Notes: generated by a model from the letters alone, not told the origin. Positions 22,301 through 34,938 are shown, numbered from the stretch's first letter. The stretch is DNA of 64,000 bases from Tretioscincus oriximinensis (GCA_022410635.1 JAJVDF010000205.1:1413128-1477127); one strand, 5' to 3'. A program made the numbers and translations.

Positions 22301-25300
22301 TGAGGACTGAAATAAAGTCCTTTCATACAGCATAAAGGTGCTTTGCTAAAGGGCCTAAAGGTGCTGTGGGAGTCTAAGTAGGTCGTGGGTGCCTGCTTGG
22401 ATCCCAGGTGTATAGTGTGGCACCTCTAGCCTGGTGGGCTGTGTAGCTGGCCCTAGGTAGAGATCGCCACAGTCCCATGTCATGTTTAAAGATCAACACT
22501 GGGTTAAAAAAGTGACTATGACAGAATCTCTTTAACTGGCTGCCCGTTTCCCCTACAACCTTAATGCAAAGGAAAGAGATTGCCTGTCCACCAAGGTGGA
22601 AATCAGGATTTGTTTTCAATTTGAGGAACAAAACACTTCCCATATAAGACTGTAATGGATCTAAAAATATAGGAGAGATGGATTAACTATTAGCATAGGA
22701 AGAAGGCTCTCAGAAGAGAGAAAGTTTGGTTGACTAGTTCATTCTATCAGGATGCATGTTATAGACATGATCACGGATAAGCATATAACACTCTATTAAC
22801 AGCCAATATCTGAACAAAATTCTATTATAAACCATACTAGAATAACGGTGAAGGGAATAATATTTCAAATAAATATCCGTAGACTATCTGAGGATTATAC
22901 CTGTTTGTGATGGAACCACTACCGGAGAAAGCCTTTAGCTCCCAGGTTATGGAATATTAAACAATGTGCTAAGNAGCATTTCTCAATACAGTTAGGAAAT
23001 CCTCTTAACCCAAGAGGAAACTGAAGAGGCAGTTCTCCTACTAATTGGTGGTAGGAGGTGATGATAATTTCATTATTTGGTATATTTGATTGCTGTAATC
23101 TACCCTAGGACGTTGGGGTACAGTAGGGTATAAATAAAATAAGCCTAGTCGTCCAAATTACCTTTATGGTTAACAAAGACATTATTTTAACAACATATCA
23201 AGCAATCAAAATCTTTATTGATTAATCAAAAGACTTTATCATTTCAAAGAAATGGACATTATAGAATATAAAACAATATTAAGTGTAAAATATAAAATAC
23301 AAAACAAAATATAGCAATGAAGTTTAGCAACATAATTAAAGTAAGTTGTAGGTTGAACTGTATTGATCTGATGATCCCAATGACTGAATCCCTTTAAAAC
23401 CTGTGATTTCTTAATTGGAAGAATCAAAAACTTGCAGAACATAGCTCAAACTGCTCTTTTGATATGCAGATACTTGATCATAATTAGAAGACTTTTTTCA
23501 ATAAGATACTTTTTTCCTGCTGTCTTGGCATGAAATATTATAAAATGTATTTTTGTACATTTGTAAGTGTATGTGTGTGAGAGAGATGGACAGACAGACA
23601 GAACAAAAAAAAACTGGTGGGTTTCAAGTCAAGACAGACAGCTCAAACATGCCCTGTCTACAGAAAGGTAATGCTGTGGCTTTNAAAGCTTCTTAGATAG
23701 AAATGTTTAAAAAGAACGCACCAACTGCTGAACTGTTAATCTCTTAATCACTGTGCATCGTGCACATGTGCATATGTGTATATGCATGTATGCATGCTCA
23801 TCTACAAACAAACCATTAGTTTTCACTCATTCCAAGGAACCCAAACTTAAAGGGATACTTTTGACATTATACATAATTCATTTACCGCATGTTCCCAGAA
23901 GTGCTATGTTGAAAGCTACATTCTTTGATGATGATTGGGTATTTCTGGCTAGTTTAACATTTGAGTAAAAAATGCAAATACTTCCTTGAGCACAACTTGC
24001 TTTCATTTTTTTGCTCTTCAAGAGCTAGTGCAGCTCAGTTTCTGAATGACATTCCTCATTATCTCTACGATATAATGTATTCACGGGTGCTGATAGTGTG
24101 AGATTGATGGCTTCAGCTCAGATAAATTAACTCTTTAATCTCAAATTCACATAGTCATCTTTTTTTAGTTCTGCAATTAATCTGTGAATTAATCCATTCA
24201 CATTCTGACCTGACCACTATGGCAGAATTCTTGATGAGAAGCTGACACCAAGTGCAAAAATTAAAATAATAAAAATAACTCTCTATGATTTTGCATGAAC
24301 ACTTGTCCCTTGTATAACACATTGGTTTCATTTTGGAAAAGAAACCACATAAATGGCAGTTCTCATAGTAGTTTTTTATAGCGTACATGTTTTTGTGATA
24401 ATTATGATGAAAAGGATTATTACAATACTTAAACTTGATAATCCAGATACATAAACCAAAACTCTGCAATGTAGTACTGGCTTAAACTGAGGAAAANCAG
24501 TACTTAAAACTTCATAGTTTTNATTAAACCAATGGAAGAGATTTACAGTCAAGGAAAGTGTTATTTCTATAGGGTTGCCATAATCCTGCATTCCAAATTG
24601 TGGACACATTTTATAGTTTCAGCCAAACTCTGTCAGCACTACCAAACTGTGGATTTCACCTTTTAGACTAAGATAATTCCCTAAATTTCCACAAAATCCC
24701 CAGCATATGGTAACCCTATATGTCTACTTTGTGGAGGGTTTTTTGTCCTGTAAGTTATAACTGCTCATCCATACATCATAATAACTTTCCCTAGAGTGTT
24801 TCTACTTTACAGAGAAGATTGCAACTTAAGTAAGGTACAACCAGCTTATAAAGAATCCACACTGTCACAAATAATGCTCGAACTGCAAGCGAAAAAGAGA
24901 ACTGAGATAGCATCACAGACTGTAAACTTTATATCTTAGGCTCTTTACAGGAAATCTTGTTACCTCAAACATTCCCCTGAGAATAACTAACACTTTCTAG
25001 ATCAATACCATTTACAGGGAATCGAGACCGGGTGAAAGTTTTGCCTGTTTCTGCTACTTGAGAATAACTGAAGCAATTGGAAGGCCATGTGCGAAAAAGA
25101 ATGCTGAACGAGACAGGATTATTAAGATATAGACGCAACACCTCCTCTCTGTGGCTATTTCAGACGTCACATCATAATCAAAACGCTTATCATTACAGTT
25201 GCCATCCTTTTATGAAGCCTCTGTGTTCTCACATTTTTCTTAGCCTTTAGGTTTTAATACATTTTGCCTCCAAAGCTGAGGTCAGAGAGGAAGTCTATGG

Positions 25301-25570
25301 TATGTTGGGATCTTTTTTCTGGTAAACAGGAGCCATCTTCTCATTTCTCTTTTGGCAGGAAGGTGTTTGGTGGGGCTCTTCTCTGACAAATTATTTCTGA
25401 GGGTTTTTTTTTTTTTGTGTGTGTAGTGATGTAGCATTTAGGACAAGAAATCACAGACACAGGCTGGGAGATCCTGGATACCCCCCCCCCAATGCATCCC
25501 CCCCCCCCCGGGTGGTTCCTGGATTCATGTGCCAAGTAAAAGAGCATAGCCTGTGGGCAGAACCTGCCTA
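22300..25570. other. Intronic sequence with one L2-like tail
   Basis: Within the 33.6 kb intron. An L2-like 3' tail (ctaggacgttggggtacagt then gggtataaataaaa) lies at about 23075-23145. Otherwise I see nothing I can name, apart from a C-rich double homopolymer at 25480-25511. Confidence 0.45.
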
Positions 25571-25614
25571 ACCTGTACTTGCAATCTCTGCCCTTAAAGC
25601 TATTAAGACATATT

Positions 25615-25765
25615 TGGTCTTTTACCTGGCCTTTGGCTGAAGAGATGACTTTTATATATTGTTTTATACTGTTTTAATTTTGTATTGATGTTTTATTGTT
25701 GGCTGCCCTGAGATCCTTCAGGTATAGGGTGGTGTATAAGTATAAATAAATAAATAATAAAACAA
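25615..25765 (+). mobile_element. L2 LINE 3' tail
   Basis: It contains tttacctggcctttggctga (the end of the L2 frame, LAFG), gttttatactgttttaattt, gctgccctgagatccttcag and tataaataaataaata. It is a truncated copy closely similar to 52005-52395. Confidence 0.8.
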
Positions 25766-26689
25766 TTTTTAGCAGGTTTTGAATGATACTGAACACTTTT
25801 GTGAACCTTGGATTACTTTTGAGTGTAAGATAAGGAACTCTGAGTCTGTCAAAGAAAGAAGTCGAAGGAGCCTACTGCTCCCTGCATACCATTTCAAACA
25901 AGCATTGGCCACAATAGAACCTGTGCTAGCGTAGAATGTGAGCAGCAGCCCCTTTAAATTACTTCGTGAAACTAAATTAAGATCACATGTGAATCAGGCC
26001 TTTGATTACTTTTGTATGCACTGGCTTCCTTTTCTTTTTGTTGTAATATACCAGTGATGTGGTTGGTGACTGAATAAACAAATTCTTGAATGAGGACAGT
26101 GTGTTTTGTGTGTGCATATGTGGGAAGTGATTGCAGGGAGCACTAGACAGTTTATTTGTACATATGTACATTTTGTGTACACATTTTTTGCCGTGTGCAA
26201 AAAAAAGGTGCCCACATTTTGCTGTACGTAATTACTTTTAAGACTGGAAAAGGTGGTTCCAGAGCAGATGGGCAGGATGACAGTGGTTTATTCTGCAGAG
26301 ATAAAGGATAAAAGGAGGGCTGCCCTGTGCCTTAAGGATAAAAACAAAGTTCAGAGGATAAACTTAGAGAAGGCAAAGGGTTTACCAATGAGTAACTAAT
26401 TTTGGAGGTGAGGAAATCAATCGTTAGGGCCTTAAATTAAAAGAAGAAGAGACTATTCATGTAAGTATACTGGTGGTGCTTTGGTATTCTTAATATTAAC
26501 GAAGGACTCATTGTAATGAGGATGGCTAGTATAAAAGGAAAAGCATACGGCATTTGTACTAACAGTAGATGAAGTATAGGATATTTTTGAATCCTACTTG
26601 GAAAATAGGCAAATCTAAGCTTGGTATCAGACCCATGGGTATTAATTCAAAGATTAATGCTAGACATCATTCAGTGATTATCTACAGCA

Positions 26690-27000
26690 GCATGATCCAA
26701 CCTGCAGCCCGCCAAGCCATTTTTGTGGCCTGCGAAGAAGACAGTGGCCGCTGAGCGCTCTGCAGGGGATTCCCTGACGGCGCACATAATGTTAATTTGG
26801 TGATTCCCACATTCACTACTGGCTCCTGTTCTGCATGGGAGGCTCCTGTTCTGCATGGGANTTGATGTGTTAGGGGAACTCCGCCCTCCGTTTCCCCAAT
26901 ATGGCTGCCGGCTCCTTTCAACGATGCCACTTCCGGAATCTGCTTCTGGGAATGGCATCCGGAGTGACGTCACTTCTTATCCCCACCCCGGAAGTGACTG
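26690..27000. repeat. GC-rich unclassified repeat
   Basis: It contains gatccaacctgcagcccgcc and ccatttttgtggcctgcg, motifs I associate with widespread vertebrate repeats, then a tandem ggctcctgttctgcatggga pair at 26821-26860. A segment with ggagtgacgtcacttcttat and cccggaagtgactgcag follows. It is GC-richer than its surroundings and has no coding signal. The family is unknown to me. Confidence 0.4.
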
Positions 27001-27084
27001 CAGAGTTAAGAGAAGCTCTGCAGACACTGGGCCTAGATGCAGCCATAAACGTCTGAAGGGTTTCTTATACATGGTACTAAAGGT

Positions 27085-27391
27085 AGACTGACCAGATTTT
27101 CTGAGGCCCAAACCAGGGTAATTAATACTGATGCTAATTTGCATATTCATGAATATAGAACTCAGTCACCAACATTCATATCCTGTCAAAATCCGTGTCT
27201 GAGAAATCTGCGAAGCGTGCGATAATTTTTGTAAGTGTGTGAGAATTTTTTGAAGTGTGTGAGAATTTTGCATTTTTTATTTTTTATTGATGGNGCAGTG
27301 AACTTTAAAATATTTTTTTTTCTTCAGCAAAACTTAGGGAAATCCCCCTCCGGGTCCCCCCCCCCCCAAAAAAGGGGTCATCTGGTCAGCC
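27085..27391. mobile_element. Foldback element, older copy of the GGCTGACCAGATGACCC family
   Basis: The left end is tagactgaccagattttctg and the right end is ggggtcatctggtcagcct. These match the ends of the better preserved copy at 37112-37316. The interior is diverged and carries a two-fold direct repeat of aagtgtgtgagaattttt (27231-27270). A flanking duplication is not clear. Confidence 0.55.
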
Positions 27392-27419
27392 TAACAAAGG
27401 CAACAAAAATCCTAATACT

Positions 27420-27485
27420 AGCATTATTTATTTATTTATTATATTTTTATGTCACCCAATATCAAATAAAATACAACAGCTAAAA
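27420..27485 (-). mobile_element. LINE 3' tail fragment
   Basis: tttatttatttattatattt then atgtcacccaatatcaaata reads as the antisense of a LINE-type end near an (ATAA)n tract. Weak. Confidence 0.35.
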
Positions 27486-27589
27486 TTCTAAAAGATACAG
27501 CATCGGACTGTATTGTGTAGAAAAAAATCTTGTCATAAATAGAGAGAAATCTAAGGAGCAAATCTTTGGAAACTCAAGGAAATCATTTT

Positions 27590-28760
27590 CCTAACTCCTA
27601 ATCGGACTGGCTATTGATCAGGGGCAAACTTATCATTTCCTTGGTCTTACATTTGCTGCACCTGGATCCTGGTCACAGCATATAGAAAGTTGCATTTCGA
27701 AAGCCTCAGCAGCTGTCTGTTCCCTGTATAAACTGTACAGGGACAATAATACCTATCTTAGAGGTATTTGGCACTAAAATAATGCCAATCCTCCTTTATG
27801 GAATGGAAATATGGGGATTTAAAACCTACAGAAACTTGATGCCTTCCATCTAAAATACATTCGTTCTTTTCTAGCTGTATCATTTACTTATTTATTTATT
27901 TATTTATTTATCAAGTTCCACTTTATCAACAGCTGTTAGAGCAGGATTAGCTGCGTCTCCATTGGATTGCCAAGTAATAGGTAGACAATTCAACTACTGG
28001 AACAGGCTTAATCTCATGAACCAACAAAGACTTCCAAGACTGCCTAAAAGAACAATCCAAAATTACACTTAATTCATCATAGCTAGCTAAGCAGGAGGAT
28101 CAATTAACTCAGATAGGTCTGCCTATCTGAGTTACTTCTTAAGTATAGGTTACTTCTTAAGTAACCTTGGTGCTAAGGCTAAATTGGTGCTGAAACAACA
28201 CTCACTGGACCTATGTCCACCCAAAACAATCTCATAGCAATAGCCCATTCTAAAGCCACTACTTATTTGGTAGTGTACAAACACTAAACAAATCTAGAAA
28301 TGTACGTGATGGTTCCGATTCCATTTCTGCTCCAGAAATGGCCAGATTTGATCAATTGGACATATCACTGAAATTTGGGTGTTACCATAAGCAGTCAAGA
28401 GAAGAGAGACTCTGCATTGGGGGAGATCAGGTGGTGGAGAACACATTTCCTTTTGGATTGCCTGGCTTATTTGGAATTATGGGAACAATTCTTAGTTCCT
28501 CTTTTACACTCACCGGACACTTAATGGAGAAGCACAAGTCCGTGCACTACTCCAGGGCAAGGATAGGTTTACAGTCACTGGAGTCAGCTTATACATTACC
28601 AAGGTTTCCAGAATGTGATTGAAGTCTTTGGAACAAGCTACAGTGCCCTAAGAACAATGATTATAGAACTGGGAATTTATTTTAACTATTTTGATTTATT
28701 TTGGCTCATTTGTATGAGGCAGAAGATTTATCCTGTCTCCCCTTCTTTTTTGTGTATTTT
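27590..28760 (+). mobile_element. Decayed non-LTR retrotransposon, C-terminal part
   Basis: Frame-broken plus-strand pieces resemble the end of a LINE polyprotein. KIMPILLYGMEIWGF (about 27780-27820) is the LLYG-x-E-x-WG motif that follows many reverse-transcriptase domains. It is followed by AASPLDCQVIGRQFNYWNRL (about 27950) and, at 28338-28622, an open frame with LCIGGDQVVENT resembling the terminal C-x-G-x(2-4)-VE-x-T motif. An A/T-rich 3' region follows. It differs from the CR1 and L2 copies here; the clade is undetermined. Confidence 0.5.
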
Positions 28761-31240
28761 GTATCTGTTGATATAGTCAAATGACTAATTTATAAATGAT
28801 TTATTAATTGAGAATATTAGAAAGGAAATTATATTCACAAGTGTGGGCTGGGCTGTAACAAAATAGGCCAACTATGCTGATCGTAAATGATGGAAATGCC
28901 TATTTAAGAGGATATATACATAGGTATACACAAACAATTAATTATCACCTGTTCTCAACTCCATATAAATGGCATTTCAGGAATTCTGCCTGTTTATCCA
29001 TTCAACAGGTAGCATCGAGACATCTATCTTAGGAGTTATTGTTGGCTTCCATGAATTTATGTATTTCTGTTTTAAACCTATCCAGGCCACTAGCTACCAC
29101 CACTTCTTCTGGAATAAACTTCATAGACCAATGACCCTCTAGATTAAAAAAAAATCCTTGTCTCTCCCAACATATATAATAAACGTGTTACACTATGCCA
29201 TGCTATTGTAATTCATTCAGTTCATAATCTAGATTGGGTTTTACATCGGAAATAAGTACTTAAATAATCCCTGCTATTCATTCAAATAAGGAAAGATTCC
29301 AAGATCTTTAGAACTGCCTTAATTCTGAAATAGTTACAAGCTCTACTACTATCTTTCATTTTATATGTCAAAATGTAGAATGCTTCTAGAGTTCTTTAGC
29401 AAAGTGCCTTGCTTCACTTCAATCTTTTCATTCTTGTTTTTGTTAACTATCTTCCTTCATACTCAGCACAGGCAATTTAACCTATTTGCAAAACTACGTG
29501 CTGTGCAAGTGTATTTGCGTTTTATAGCCTAGTAAATTCTGCGCTGCTAAATAGGACAAAGTCCTAAGTGCCAAGTGTCTTTTTATAACAATGGCGAGAA
29601 TCCCAGAGTGGATTTGCTAAGTTACTATTTGGAGGGCTTAAATGTTCAATGATGTGCTATGATGTAGCNAGAGCTGATACTTCCATAGTGATAATGGAAA
29701 TCTTTATATGAAGCAAAGAAAAAAGGTTGGATATTTCCCCCTTCAAAACTACTACTCTGTACATTTAGCAAATCCTAGATCTTTACTTATCATAGTTAAA
29801 AATGGCAGTTGTTTCACTGACAAATTTCAACTGGCTTCTATTTTGTATTTTTTTAGATGATAGATAAAATCCCTCTATGTTGTACAGCATCAACACACAA
29901 AGATTTGTGTAGAAAATTAAAAGTCTTTTTAAATATTGGTAGCTAAACACATGCAAAAAAGTAATTTTTGTCAACAAAATCATTATTATTTATTATTAAA
30001 ACAGATGCATTTTGGTTATTTTGCTACATTTAGTTTTAGGCCTGAACACTTTTAAAATAAACTGCAAATACAACACTGTAACACAAACACTTTTTGTTCT
30101 AAAATGTTTACTAAAATGAGTTAACTTATTCAAAATCCACCAACATATTATACATATATNAGAACTTTTTATTTAAAGTATAGGTAGTTAAATCTTTTTA
30201 AATGGGAAACTCCTAATTACTTTTGACACATAATGCAAGTATATATACAAACCATATTATTGAATGCGGTGACAGCTGATCTCAGCAAAATTGAAGGGGC
30301 AAACGGTAGTAGAGCAAGTGTTGGACAAGGTCAGGATAACAAAAGAGAAATAAACTGAGCAGATGTTTGCAATCTTGGACTTGATGAATGAAAACTCCCT
30401 AAATTCAGAGATACTTGCTTTCCAGTATAATAAATAGCCCAGTGCTTAGGAGGAATTATTTTCAATTAATAGATTCAGGAAAAAAAAGATTTAAAAGCAA
30501 GATTCGCTGATGAACCAAATTCCTTTTTTCCAATTTCTGGAATTATCCTGGATATTGTTGACTCTTCCTCTCTATATTCCACCCATCTCTCACTCACAAT
30601 TGGTGTTATCTGTTTACATGAGGATATATCATTGTCAGAGGGCATATCAAAAATCGCAAAATGGAGGTACAATCATAAAGTTAAACATGGAAAAAACCTG
30701 AGATTCTAGTATTTTAACCGCAGTCCATTCAACCATCCAGCTGTACAAATAATGGATCAAATACTATTCCCAACTTCAACAGTTAAAAACTTTGGAGTGA
30801 TAATAAACTCTAATGTTTCAATTAAGGAACTGCAAATCACAATATAAACTACCAGTTAAGATGTAACCATCACCAGTCTAGCCATTTTACAATTAAACCC
30901 CATAAAACTCTTGTATTTTCTTTGATAATTCTCCATGATTTCTGAATCTGCTTAAATAACAGTAACAGAGGTAATTTCAATTTAATGAGTGGAGCACAGT
31001 AATTATTTTCTGAAGTAAAAGGACTAGGCCTTGTATATTTGTTCTCCCTTAATATATTTTAATACTTCTGTTCCAATAATTTTATTGAATGCAATGTTCA
31101 GTGCTCTGTACACTGATAGCACTTTGTAAACGGAACAAACAAATGGAAGTTGCAATGTTTTTGAAAATCCAAAATTACGTAAATACACGTTTATGGAGTT
31201 TGTTATCAGTTAAACTGATTATTATTATTATTAGCAGAAA
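28760..31240. other. Intronic sequence, mostly unrecognised
   Basis: An old CR1-type antisense fragment may lie at 28950-29165 (tggcatttcaggaattctgc, then ctatccaggccactagctac). The remainder is AT-rich without features I can name. Confidence 0.4.
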
Positions 31241-31340
31241 TATGTATGCATTTAGTTATATTTATATTCTGCCCTATACTTAAAAGTCATAGGATGAATC
31301 ACAACAAAACAGTCATAAAAAGAGTTAAGAGAAATATATT
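31240..31340 (-). mobile_element. L2-like 3' tail fragment
   Basis: The plus strand reads tatttatattctgccctata followed by gatgaatcacaacaaaac, the complement of an L2-type 3' end (TATAGGGCAG..). Short and diverged. Confidence 0.4.
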
Positions 31341-31974
31341 GTCAGAAAAATATAACTGACTAGATTTAAGCATTATTATTTTTCAAGCCAAATCTTTAGC
31401 CTTAATTTCTTCTTGTAATAGCAACTTTCAATTAAGAAAAGAGATATATTTGATTATTGTATTAATCAAGCTATATTGGCAAAACATTTTAGACTTTTAC
31501 AATGATTTCTACACACTATTGAAGAGAAGTAGGGTATTTCTTTTCATTAAGTGATTCAATCTGTGTTGCAGAATGATATATTAGGCACAANGAGGTTATT
31601 CTTAAAATTTCTATCTCATGTGTTCAGAAAGTTCAGCAAACTGATACCAGGAGAAACACAGAGTCTGTAAGCAACAAGATGCTAACTAACCTCCTGGTGA
31701 AAAGTCTGCAAATGGAAAATTAATCTCAATTAATTTAGAGAACGAAGGAAAAAATATTACAGAAGAAAGACACTAATCGTTTTGGTAGTGCTATATCTAA
31801 CTGCATTTTTATTCACATGAGATTTTAACAGAGGCAAACTGAATATACTCACCAGTTGTAAACAAAAGACTTAGGTTTAACAGCTTTCTGGCCTCTGAAT
31901 TTATACTGCTCAATTAGTTAACAAAGCTGTGCTAAATATACTCTTGTGTAATCAGCTGATATATTGCCTATTAA

Positions 31975-32040
31975 GAAGAAGAACTGGGTCCTTATACCCC
32001 GCTTTTCTCACCTTTCAAAGGGACTCAAANTCTGTTTATT
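31975..32040 (-). repeat. SINE tail fragment
   Basis: agaagaagaactgggtcctt then ataccccgcttttctcacct is the complement of the GGTATAAAAA / (CTT)n tail shared by several repeats in the window. Confidence 0.45.
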
Positions 32041-32044
32041 AATA

Positions 32045-33340
32045 CATAAACTATATAAAATAATGATCATCTTTAGAGGATAGAAAGAATAATCAGGCTT
32101 CAAAAACATCTTCTGCTTCTTCCCTTGTTAAAATAGGGCTACTTCTACAAAATTGTGGAATTTAAACAGAGACGCAGCTTTTATAACAGACTGCACTCTG
32201 TTCACTGAAATTATTTTGATCGCAGAAGCACTTTAATCACAAATATGATTAACAAAATAACAGCTTAAGAGTTTTAAGCACACAAAAATGTTAATCTTGG
32301 AACTGTAGACATCAGCTTTAAAAACAATTACACGTNTTTACAATAAACGCCGTTGAAGAGAACTATTATGTCCCAAAATACAGTGATAGTTCAACACAAA
32401 CATCAGCATTTTGTCTGTGTTAATAGCAAACCCAACTCCCATCTGCTTTTGAACTTTGGCCAAATCACATTTCAGAATGGCTTATGTGGTCCGCTTGCAA
32501 CAGTTAATCCCTCATTTTGAGATTATCCACTTTGATCAACTAACTCTGCAAAGGCCATCTACCCGACTTCAGTACAATTCAATTCTACCACTGCAGAGCA
32601 AANAAACTTACAAAAATGCACAGAAGTATAAGTATCTCAAGCTTCGTGCCCCGTTAATANTGATCTATACCAACCGTCTGCAAACTCCATTCAGATCTGG
32701 GCTCTCTGCCAATTTCTGTCTCTGAAAACTGCACCAGAAAAGTTACCCAGAGCTTTTAAGCTCTGTCCCCCCTCAAAAAAAAAGGGGGGGGGGTTAAGGC
32801 TGTTCTTTTTTGGCTCTTCATTCACATAATATAATTGAACTTCACTGAACACTTCTCCTCACTTTGCTTCAGTATCATCAGTTGGGTCTGCCCACAAACT
32901 CCAAACAGTCCCCATGTTTTGGTTTATGTAACATTTGCTATTACAGTGAAGTGCACTCGAGTCACAAAGGTCCTGCCAGATAACTAACAAAAATAGGAAG
33001 GTGGAGTCTAACTTTATCAAGCATGGTCAGACCGGGAGTACATGCTGTTGTAAATTAATCCCTGTTTTCAAACTACCTGCCAAAGTTGGACAAGGCTATA
33101 CGTAAACAATTTACCAAGATAACATTCTAATCACTTGCAGCTCCAGTTTTCTTTTTTTAAAGTAACTGCTGTTACAGATACTAACATACAAGAGCAATGG
33201 AGATTCTGCAATGCATCTTTGTAACTGCCTGAAAGCAGTATATAGATCATTCTTGAACATATGTGCATACACTATTCTTGCAACATCTGGCATGACATTC
33301 AAGATTGAGAATGCTGTGAAAAATACTACAAAACTGTTTA
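32045..33340. other. Intronic sequence, nothing recognised
   Basis: No repeat or gene I can name, apart from a C/A/G homopolymer hairpin at about 32766-32793 (a C run, a run of nine A, then ten or more G). Confidence 0.45.
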
Positions 33341-33344
33341 AAAT

Positions 33345-33505
33345 AATCTGAAGAAGAATTGAGTTTTTATAACCTGCTCTTTTCCAGAGCGGCTTACAGA
33401 GTTTCGCCCAAAGGCTTACATCTTATTCTATCTTCCCCATCAATTTATTGATGGTACTCATTTCTCTAATTGAAATGCAGATTACAAATTTAAAACTTAA
33501 AACTC
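33345..33505 (-). repeat. (CTT)n-tail repeat
   Basis: On the plus strand, gaagaagaattgagttttta, gagcggcttacagagtttcg, cccaaaggcttacatcttat and aattgaaatgcagattacaa are the complement of the copy at 14850-15050 in the same order. It is 5' truncated. Confidence 0.55.
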
Positions 33506-33642
33506 ACACTGTAACACTGAATCATACATGACCATAATACTTCTTAAACACATATTTTACTTGAAACAATGAATGAAGGTCATATACAAATAGCACGTTT
33601 AAGCCTTAAAGAAAATACTTGAAACTAACTTGTTAGCTAAGA

Positions 33643-33911
33643 GATTGGATAGCTTCAAGACAGGACTAGACAGGTTTATGGACATCAAGGGTATAAATGG
33701 GTACTAGGATGGATGTCTGGATGTTGCCTCCGGGATGGAGCAACAGGCAGTACTCTTGAAATACCATTTGCAGGGAGTCATGAACAGGTGCATATTTTGC
33801 TTTCCTTGGTTCAGACTGTCCAGATGCATCTGGTGGGCCTCTGTATGAGACAGAATGCTGGACTAGATTGGCCTCTTGCCNGATCCAGTGTGTCTCTTCT
33901 TATGTTCTTAC
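33643..33911 (+). mobile_element. CR1 LINE 3' end, short
   Basis: It starts at the extreme C-terminus of the coding region (LDSFKTGLDRFMD-type sequence) and ends cttcttatgttctta. It is 5' truncated to about 270 bp. Confidence 0.85.
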
Positions 33912-34109
33912 TTTTTTTGTCCCTTAGTTCCAGTACTTAGAAGAAATCTGTTCTTTTAAGTCACTACTACTTTTTAGATAATCTGTTTTGCTAACTGTAA
34001 CGTTACTACCATGAGTGAATATCGCTACTGTGTTGTATAAAGTCAAAACCAGNAGATCTTGCTGCTTTGAAGGGAGAAAAGGTAGAATCCTTACTGTATA
34101 AAAGCCACT

Positions 34110-34480
34110 GGGATTTAAAGTGATCTTAANGGGGGTCTTGCAGCATTTTTGGGACTAACAGGAAAAATATAGCAAAGGAGCTAGCAGCACTTTGAGACTA
34201 ACTTGAGAAAAGTGGTTGGCATAAGCTTTCGTAGACAGTTCTACTTCTTCAGATGAAGGTGATCTGAAGAAGTAGACCTGTCTACGAAAGCTTATGCCAA
34301 CCACTTTTCCCAAGTTAGTCTCAAAGTGCTGCTATCTCCTTTGCTGGACTTTCTGCTAGACTAACACGGCTATTTCTCTGAAATTGACTACCAGGAAAAA
34401 TATAGGTTGCATAAGCTTCCACAATCTACTTCTTCAGATTGCACGAAAAGTCACGTCACCTAGCTTTTCTTGTTTGTCGC
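34110..34480. repeat. Old foldback repeat split by a younger one
   Basis: Outer parts (ggtcttgcagcatttttggg, actaacagg at 34131-34160, and ataagcttccacaatctact, tcttcagattgcacgaaaag at 34410-34450) resemble the arms of the AAGCTT / TTAGTCT family. They are interrupted by the element at 34173-34391, with a 14-base duplication on each side. Confidence 0.5.
34173..34391 (+). mobile_element. Palindromic foldback element, copy 2
   Basis: It has long self-complementary arms (gcataagctttcgtagacag on the left, ctgtctacgaaagcttatgc on the right) separated by a short centre with gatctgaagaagtag. The right end extends 40 bp beyond the palindrome to gactaacacggctatttctc, whereas the left end is cut at gcaaaggagctagc. 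Exact 14-base direct repeats caggaaaaatatag flank it at 34159-34172 and 34392-34405. There is no coding potential. Confidence 0.8.
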
Positions 34481-34788
34481 TAAAATATCAAAATGAGAGA
34501 TGGGGGTTGTGGTACTACCAAATGTCATAAGAGGAAATGTACCCCAAACAGTTTGCAACAAGCAAAACACTTTTATCAATTTGTTCATAAGAATATAGCA
34601 ACAAATATTGTTTATGCTTTTACTTTACAAACAAATAAATTTCAAGTCCCCTTTGGGCTCTGTAACAACTGAACATGGTTAGTTTTCTGGCAAAATACAG
34701 AATAATGCTTCAATCATGTAATATAAATACAGCACAAAAGTGTGTCTTATTTCAAAAATCAAATTACGTAGAGCGATCCCATTCCCGC

Positions 34789-34938
34789 ATGCCACTGGGA
34801 TTTCACTCAGTATCTTCTTCTAGATCTATGTACAAACACCAATAAACAGAAACAAACATTTACTACAGTAATTGTTTCTGTTTATTTGTGTTTGTACATA
34901 GAGCCAGGAGAAGCTACTGAGTAAAATCCCAGTGGCAT
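34789..34938. repeat. 67-bp-arm foldback (hairpin) element
   Basis: Arms 34789-34855 and 34872-34938 are equal in length (67 bp) and pair at 61 of 67 positions with no indels, around a 16-base loop. The ends are atgccactgggattt / aaaatcccagtggcat. Pairing stops abruptly outside the arms. It could be a MITE-like element or a source of double-stranded RNA. No target duplication was evident. Confidence 0.85.

Noticed and set aside
25480..25511. Two C homopolymers with possible i-motif/G-quadruplex potential
   Set aside because: Too few separate tracts and likely length errors. Noted only as low complexity.
32766..32793. C-run, A-run, G-run hairpin as a terminator-like signal
   Set aside because: Homopolymer runs in draft assemblies are unreliable, and the context is vertebrate intronic DNA where such a hairpin is not a known terminator.
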